A DNA stretch of 64,000 nt, from the NCBI GenBank assembly GCA_025774935.1, contig JALGZK010000005.1, positions 269,841-333,840 of the forward strand, given 5' to 3'. The first letter of the stretch is position 1, and each line of letters starts with the position of its first letter. A model generated the notes under the pieces. It was not told where the DNA came from. It worked only from the letters and a program-made list of their open reading frames with translations, and did not search any database. The translations under genes were made by a program, and so were the position numbers. Source of the DNA: a bacterium. Lineage in GTDB: Bacteria; Joyebacterota; Joyebacteria; Joyebacterales; Joyebacteraceae. This document shows positions 58,951 through 64,000 of the stretch, one piece after another.

Positions 58951-61900
58951 TCAGAACCCGGGATCCGGAGGACGGCTTCCGGCCAGTGCCCCCTGGAGCT
59001 CGACGTTCGACTCCCCGACCATGCTCTCGAGGCCCTCGAGGAGCCCTCGCGACGGCTCGACCTTCAGGCCGCTCGCGCTGATCGTGACGGCTCCGCCGGC
59101 GGCCGGCTGGACGACCAGCTCGACCGGGCACCTCCCCGGGTGCGCCACCAGGAGCTCCTTCAGGTCCTCGAGCGTGGGTTCCTCGAGCCCGGCGCTCGTG
59201 ATGGTGATCGAGACGCGCTCGACGAACCGGGAGTACGCGCCGGTGAGAGGGACGATCTCGTCCGCGATGACCTTCGGCTCCTGCTCCTCACGAGTCGAGA
59301 GCTTCCCCTCGACGATGATCGCCGCGTCCCGACGGATCTCGTCCCGCCGCTTCGCGTAGGTGCCCGGGAAGACCAGCAGCTCCGCCCCGCCGGTGAAGTC
59401 CTCGATCGTCACGAACGCCATCTGCTCGCCCTTCCTGGTGGTCGTCGACTTCACTCCCGTGATGATCCCGGCGAGCCGCACCGGCTCCTTGTCCTCCATT
59501 TCGGCGAGATCGCTGATCGACGCGGTCGCGAACGCCTTCAACTCGCGCTCGTACCGCGCGAGGGGATGCCCGGACACGTAGAGGCCGAGGACCTCCTTCT
59601 CCTTGGCGAGCGTCGTCCCGTCGTTCCACGGGTCGGCGTCGGGGAGCCGCCGCGGTTTGAGCTGCGCGCCCTGCGTGTCGTCGAGGGCTCCCATGAGCGA
59701 CGTCTGTCCGGAGTCGCGCTCGGTCTGGACGCGCTGGCCGAAGTCGAGCGCGGCCCCGACCGCGCGCATCTGCTGTGCCCGGTGGCCGTGCAGGCCATCG
59801 AGCGCGCCGGCCGAGATGAGGCTCTCGAGCACGCGGCGGTTGACGAGCCTGAGATCGACGCGGCTGGTGAGGTCGAAGATGTCCTCGAACGTCCCGTGCT
59901 CCCGCCTGGCCGACGTAATCGACCGGATGGCCGATCGGCCGACGTTCTTGATCGCCCCGAGTCCGAACTGGATGTCGCCCCGCGGCGTCGCGCGGAACTC
60001 CACGTGCCCCTCGTTGACGTCGGGCGGAAGGACGCGGATCCCGCTTCGCCGGCACTCGTTGATGAGCGTGACGACGCGGTCGGAGTTGTCCATCTCGCTC
60101 GTCATCGTCGCGGCCATGAACTCCGTCGGGTAGTGGGTCTTGAGATATGCGGTTCGGACCGCGGTGATCGCGTACGACGCGCTGTGCGCCTTGTTGAACC
60201 CGTACCCAGCGAAGTGAGCCATCTGGTCGAAGACGGCCTTCGCCGTCTTCTCCGGCACGCCCTCCCCCACGGCCCCCTTGACGAAGTCATCGCGCTGCTG
60301 GTCCATCTGCTCGACGATCTTCTTCCGCATCGCGTTCAGCAGGTGGTCGGCCTGACTCATGGAGAATCCGGCCATGGCGCTCGCGGCCTGCATGACCTGC
60401 TCCTGATAGGCCATGACCCCGTACGTCTCGGAGAGGACCGGCTCGAGACACTTGTGCTGGTACCGCACCTTCTGCCGCCCCTGCTTCCGCTTCACGTAGT
60501 CGTCGACCATCCCGGAGCCGAGCGGGCCGGGACGGAAGAGCGCGTTGACCGCGATGATGTCCTCGAGGCGCTCCGGCTTCATCTTGCGAAGGAGGTCGCG
60601 CATGCCCGACGACTCGAGCTGGAAGACGCCGACCGTGAATCCGGTTCCCAGCAGCTCGTAGGTCTCCGAGTCGTCGAGCGGGATGTCCTCCGGCGCCATG
60701 TCGACGCCGCGGTTCTCGTGGATCATCTCGAGTGCGTCGTGGATGACGGTGAGCGTGCGCAGGCCGAGAAAGTCGAACTTGAGGAGGCCGACCTTCGCGA
60801 GCGACCTCATGTCGTACTGCGTCACGATCTCGTCGCGGTTCGTCTTGTAGAGCGGGGTCCATGCGTCGATCCGACCGGGCGCGATGATCACCCCGGCCGC
60901 GTGGACCGACGCGTGACGCGAGATCCCCTCGAGGTTCCTCGCATACTCGATCAGGCGGGCGTAGCGCTCGTCGGAGTCGCGGAGCGTGCGCAGCTCCTCC
61001 ACGCGCTCCAGCGCGTCGTCGAGGGTGATGTTGAGCTCCCTCGGGATCATCTTCGCGATCCGGTCGACCTCGTTGTACGGGAACTTGAGGACGCGCCCGA
61101 CGTCGCGCACGGCGGCCCGGGCCATCATCGTGCCGAACGTTATGACCTGGGCGACCGACTCGCGCCCGTACTTCTCGGTCACGTAGTCGATCACCTCGTC
61201 GCGCCGCTCGTAGCAGAAGTCGATGTCGAAGTCAGGCATCGCCTTCCGGGCCGGGTTCAGGAACCTCTCGAACACGAGACCGAACCTGAGCGGGTCGAGC
61301 TCCGTGATGCCCAGAGCGTAGCTCACGATGCTCGCGGCCGCCGAACCGCGCCCGGGCCCGACGGGGATCCCTCTCCTCTTCGCCTCGTGGATGAAGTCGT
61401 GGACGATGAGGAAGTAACCTGCGAACCCCATCTCGTCGATGAGCCCGAGCTCCTTGGATACCCTGTCCTCGACCTCCGGCGTGACCTCATCGTAGCGCCT
61501 CTCCACTCCGTCGCGCGCGAGCGCCGCGAGGTGCTCAGAGGCGTCGGCGTAGCCCTCAGGGATGGGGAAGCGAGGCATGTGGACGGCGCCGAACTCGAGC
61601 GAGAGGTTGCACTTCTCGGCGACCTCGATCGTGTTCTCGTAGGCTTCCGGGAGATCCGCGAAGAGCTCGCGCATCTCATCGGGGGATTTCATGTAGAACT
61701 CGTCGTTCGGCATCCGCATCCGGTTCGGGTCGTCGATCTCCTTCCCGGTCTGGATGCAGAGGAGAACGTCGTGCGCGGGGGCCGCCTCGCGCGTGAGGTA
61801 GTGGCAGTCGTTCGCGGCCACGAGGGGAACTCCGAGCTCGGCCGAGAGCTCGGCGTAGACCTTCCTGATCTTCGCCTCTTCCGGGAGCCCGTGGTTCTGA

Positions 61901-62433
61901 ACCTCAAGGTAGAAGTTGCCCTCTCCGAAGATCTCGAGGAACTCGATGATCGACTCCCGCGCGGAGTCGATGCTCCCCGAGAGCACGTGCCGGGCGGGCG
62001 CGCCGCGAAGGCACGCGGTCATCGCGAGAAGCCCGGCGTTGTGCTCCCTCAGGAGCTCGAGGTCGATGCGGGGCCGGTAATAGAACCCCTCGAGATAGCC
62101 GACCGTGGAGAGCCTCATGAGGCTCCGGTAGCCATCGAGGTTCTTCGCCAGGAGGACCAGGTGCGTGAGCCCCTCCCACGCCCGGCCCTCGGACCTCGTC
62201 GCGTGCCCTCTCGGGTCGAGGTAGGCCTCCATCCCGATGATCGGCTTGATGCCTCGCTGCGACGCCTTGTCGTAGAAGCGGATCGCGCCGAACATGTTCC
62301 CGTGGTCGGTGAGCGCGAGCGCCGGCATCCTGAACTCGTGCGCGCGCTCGACCATCCGGTCGATGCGGCACGCGCCGTCGAGCAGGCTGTACTCGGAGTG
62401 GTTGTGCAGGTGGACGAAGTCTGAATGCGTCAT
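58951..62433 (-). CDS. dnaE: DNA polymerase III, alpha subunit
   Basis: This 1160-residue replicative polymerase has the PHP domain (HLHNHSEYSLLDG), polymerase core with PVGPGRGSAAAS, catalytic PDFDIDF and FNKAHSASYA, a C-terminal OB fold (VRLAGIITGVKSTTTRKGEQMAFVTIEDFTG) and a C-terminal tau-binding region. Length and domains are typical of DnaE1. ATG 62433 gives the standard start; the frame upstream runs into the lipoprotein gene. The ribosome site is weak. Confidence 0.97.
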   Translation of the reverse strand: MTHSDFVHLHNHSEYSLLDGACRIDRMVERAHEFRMPALALTDHGNMFGAIRFYDKASQRGIKPIIGMEAYLDPRGHATRSEGRAWEGLTHLVLLAKNLDGYRSLMRLSTVGYLEGFYYRPRIDLELLREHNAGLLAMTACLRGAPARHVLSGSIDSARESIIEFLEIFGEGNFYLEVQNHGLPEEAKIRKVYAELSAELGVPLVAANDCHYLTREAAPAHDVLLCIQTGKEIDDPNRMRMPNDEFYMKSPDEMRELFADLPEAYENTIEVAEKCNLSLEFGAVHMPRFPIPEGYADASEHLAALARDGVERRYDEVTPEVEDRVSKELGLIDEMGFAGYFLIVHDFIHEAKRRGIPVGPGRGSAAASIVSYALGITELDPLRFGLVFERFLNPARKAMPDFDIDFCYERRDEVIDYVTEKYGRESVAQVITFGTMMARAAVRDVGRVLKFPYNEVDRIAKMIPRELNITLDDALERVEELRTLRDSDERYARLIEYARNLEGISRHASVHAAGVIIAPGRIDAWTPLYKTNRDEIVTQYDMRSLAKVGLLKFDFLGLRTLTVIHDALEMIHENRGVDMAPEDIPLDDSETYELLGTGFTVGVFQLESSGMRDLLRKMKPERLEDIIAVNALFRPGPLGSGMVDDYVKRKQGRQKVRYQHKCLEPVLSETYGVMAYQEQVMQAASAMAGFSMSQADHLLNAMRKKIVEQMDQQRDDFVKGAVGEGVPEKTAKAVFDQMAHFAGYGFNKAHSASYAITAVRTAYLKTHYPTEFMAATMTSEMDNSDRVVTLINECRRSGIRVLPPDVNEGHVEFRATPRGDIQFGLGAIKNVGRSAIRSITSARREHGTFEDIFDLTSRVDLRLVNRRVLESLISAGALDGLHGHRAQQMRAVGAALDFGQRVQTERDSGQTSLMGALDDTQGAQLKPRRLPDADPWNDGTTLAKEKEVLGLYVSGHPLARYERELKAFATASISDLAEMEDKEPVRLAGIITGVKSTTTRKGEQMAFVTIEDFTGGAELLVFPGTYAKRRDEIRRDAAIIVEGKLSTREEQEPKVIADEIVPLTGAYSRFVERVSITITSAGLEEPTLEDLKELLVAHPGRCPVELVVQPAAGGAVTISASGLKVEPSRGLLEGLESMVGESNVELQGALAGSRPPDPGF

Positions 62434-62450
62434 CGTCGCTCGCGCGGGTC

Positions 62451-63116
62451 CTACTGGCCCCCGTCCTTCCGGTGTGCGTCTTTCGTGTGCCCGTCGTCGG
62501 TGAGCGCGCCCTCGCCGTGCGCCCTCACCATCCAGTCCAGGAGCTCGACCGCGGCCGACTGCATGCGTCTGCTCTTCCTCACCTCGACCAGCGCATCGGT
62601 CATCGCCCGGTCCCAGATCTCCTCCCGGACGCTCACGAGGACGAAGATCTGGCAGACCGGACCCCGCGCGCCAGAGTCTCCCGGTTCCCCGCACGGCCGG
62701 TGGTACTCGTTCTCGCGGACCGCCGCCGCCAGCATCCGCTCGCTGTAAGCGTCTGCGACCTCGGTCTTGATGACCAGACGGTCCTCCGGCATCGTCACGA
62801 CGCCGGACCTGCTCGTGCCCAGAGTGAGGAGGTCGTTCGCCCGTCGGGACGCCTCGTTCGCGATCTGCGACAGGGCGTCGGCGGTCGCGAGCTCGATGCC
62901 CGTCTCGACGTCGGCCGCCATCGAGACGCCGCCCACAAAGCACGTCGCTCCGTTGGCGGACCGCGGCACGATCCTCACCCACTCGGGCGGCGCTCCCGGT
63001 TCGGCCACTGCGGTGTCGATGTCCGTCTCGGACGACGTGCCCGCGCAGCCGGAGACGAACGCGCACGCCGACAGCGCCGCAAGGAGCACGGTGAGCAGGA
63101 GACGGCGGTGAAGCAT
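62451..63116 (-). CDS. LPP20-like lipoprotein
   Basis: This 221-residue protein has a lipobox (VSGC) after a hydrophobic segment and an LPP20-like core: PPEWVRIVP, FVGGVSMAADVETGIELATADALSQIA, IFVLVSVREEIWDRAM. It should be attached to a membrane as a lipoprotein; four Cys in the mature part could form disulfides. ATG 63116 follows AGGAGGA. It is 17 bases from dnaE. Function unknown. Confidence 0.8.
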   Translation of the reverse strand: MLHRRLLLTVLLAALSACAFVSGCAGTSSETDIDTAVAEPGAPPEWVRIVPRSANGATCFVGGVSMAADVETGIELATADALSQIANEASRRANDLLTLGTSRSGVVTMPEDRLVIKTEVADAYSERMLAAAVRENEYHRPCGEPGDSGARGPVCQIFVLVSVREEIWDRAMTDALVEVRKSRRMQSAAVELLDWMVRAHGEGALTDDGHTKDAHRKDGGQ

Positions 63117-63226
63117 CGTGTTCCTCCTTCGCCGAGAGAACGGGGCGGGACCGCGGTCCGATGGGGCGGCGCACGGCCCTGAGCCTGCAGCGCGGGACCT
63201 GGCGCCGCGTTCCGGGCCTTCCTCCG

Positions 63227-63256
63227 AGGGTATCAGGAGCGCGCTCGGAGCGTCAA
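63227..63256 (-). promoter_or_regulatory. Possible promoter before the LPP20-like lipoprotein and dnaE
   Basis: TTGACG (63251-63256) and TACCCT (63227-63232) are 18 bases apart on the minus strand, with TGA just before the -10 (extended -10 type). A start near 63220 would leave a leader of about 104 bases. The -10 match is weak (3/6). Confidence 0.4.
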
Positions 63257-63295
63257 GGCGACACGCCGCGCGGCGCGCCCCGCGGCCGGCGCGAC

Positions 63296-63334
63296 AAAAA
63301 AAGGACCCCTCTCGCCTCTCGGCGAAAGGGGTCC
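63296..63334 (-). terminator. rRNA operon terminator
   Basis: On the minus strand a 14-base stem (63321-63334 with 63303-63316, one G-U pair) closes a GAGA tetraloop and is followed by seven U (63296-63302). It lies 6 bases after the 5S end. This is a strong intrinsic terminator. Confidence 0.9.
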
Positions 63335-63340
63335 GTACGT

Positions 63341-63455
63341 TCCGGCAGCGTCCTACTCTCCCACAAGGTCTCCCAAGCAGTACCATCGGCGCTGGAGGGC
63401 TTAACTACTGTGTTCGAAATGGAAACAGGTGTGACCCCTCCGCCATTGCCACCGA
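63341..63455 (-). rRNA. rrf: 5S ribosomal RNA
   Basis: The minus strand shows the 5S pattern: GGTGGCAATGGCGGAGGGG at the 5' end, ACACCTGTTTCCATTTCGAAC in the middle, the AGTTAAGCCCTCCAGCGCC loop and GGAGAGTAGGACGCTGCC at the 3' end. The ends are accurate to a few bases. About 175 bases separate it from the 23S end, with no tRNA between. Confidence 0.95.
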
Positions 63456-63629
63456 AACAAACATCGGGACAGCACGAAGCGTCCCCGAGTTTGGCACCTG
63501 GCTGGGGCAGGCCGAGGCCAACCCCACGTCAGTCGCTCGCGATCGCATCGCAGACTACGAAAGCCAGGTGCGCATTCCTGAGACAACTCATAGATTCGGA
63601 CGGGTACAAGCGTCTGTCTGTATTCTAAT

Positions 63630-64000
<371 letters not shown>

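Noticed and set aside
58861-62424. A 1187-residue open frame on the plus strand opposite dnaE
   Set aside because: High GC leaves long frames opposite real genes; it has no recognisable domains, and dnaE is certain.
63456-63629. A tRNA in the 23S-5S spacer
   Set aside because: No cloverleaf could be found on either strand.

Overview
The window looks like a chromosomal piece of a GC-rich, diderm, probably anaerobic or micro-aerobic bacterium of the FCB group (Bacteroidota relatives such as Krumholzibacteriota, Eisenbacteria or Latescibacterota). Reasons: LPS heptose and lipid A acyl genes, Omp85 and several beta-barrels, ferredoxin-dependent 2-oxoglutarate oxidation, and type IX secretion-like proteins (PorU-like C25 peptidase, PorV, SprA-like protein, C-terminal sorting domains). 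The phylum is inference; the 23S fragment at the right edge could settle it.

Nearly everything is on the minus strand, in long runs with 4-base ATGA/GTGA overlaps. Reading in window order: 1-7907 is an energy module (NuoF-like, NuoE, Ndk, KorC-B-A-D, SucD, SucC, and a cpgS-like P-loop protein) behind a promoter at 8100-8128. 8171-9662 holds the split ADP-heptose genes rfaE2 and rfaE1. 9893-10756 is an unrecognised protein of three 77-residue repeats. 11269-13724 is the only plus-strand island: a DUF3467 protein and two paralogous outer-membrane proteins. 13834-25275 is a minus-strand block: lipid A-type acyltransferase, DUF362-ferredoxin protein, DprA, Obg, a GlcD-type flavoprotein, Pta, CoaD, RsmD, an NtrC-type regulator, its histidine kinase and a ComEA-like protein.

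25498-28451 is an ECF S-component fused in frame to a TonB-receptor-like barrel, plus a lipoprotein. 28509-32908 is histidine catabolism (cyclodeaminase, FtcD, HutI, and a HutU that seems to lack a conserved internal block). 32956-39181 carries a DinG-type helicase with exonuclease domain, ThiC and LigA.

39236-55584 is the most interesting part: a type IX secretion-like locus with a three-POTRA Omp85 protein, a SprA-like protein, an NHL protein, two DUF5683-like proteins, a secreted M6 metalloprotease with a sorting domain, PorV, and a PorU-like C25 peptidase. The porU-porV order is the one known in Bacteroidota. 55585-58801 (CBS protein, PTS IIA, DUF457-like protein, AccA, outer-membrane protein) lies just upstream behind a near-consensus promoter, so the secretion locus may belong to a transcript starting near 58844. 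58951-63116 has DnaE and an LPP20-like lipoprotein, and 63296-64000 the end of an rRNA operon (23S 3' end, 5S, strong terminator).

No CRISPR array, insertion sequence, prophage or tRNA was seen. All starts were judged by eye from Shine-Dalgarno spacing, overlaps and family N-termini.
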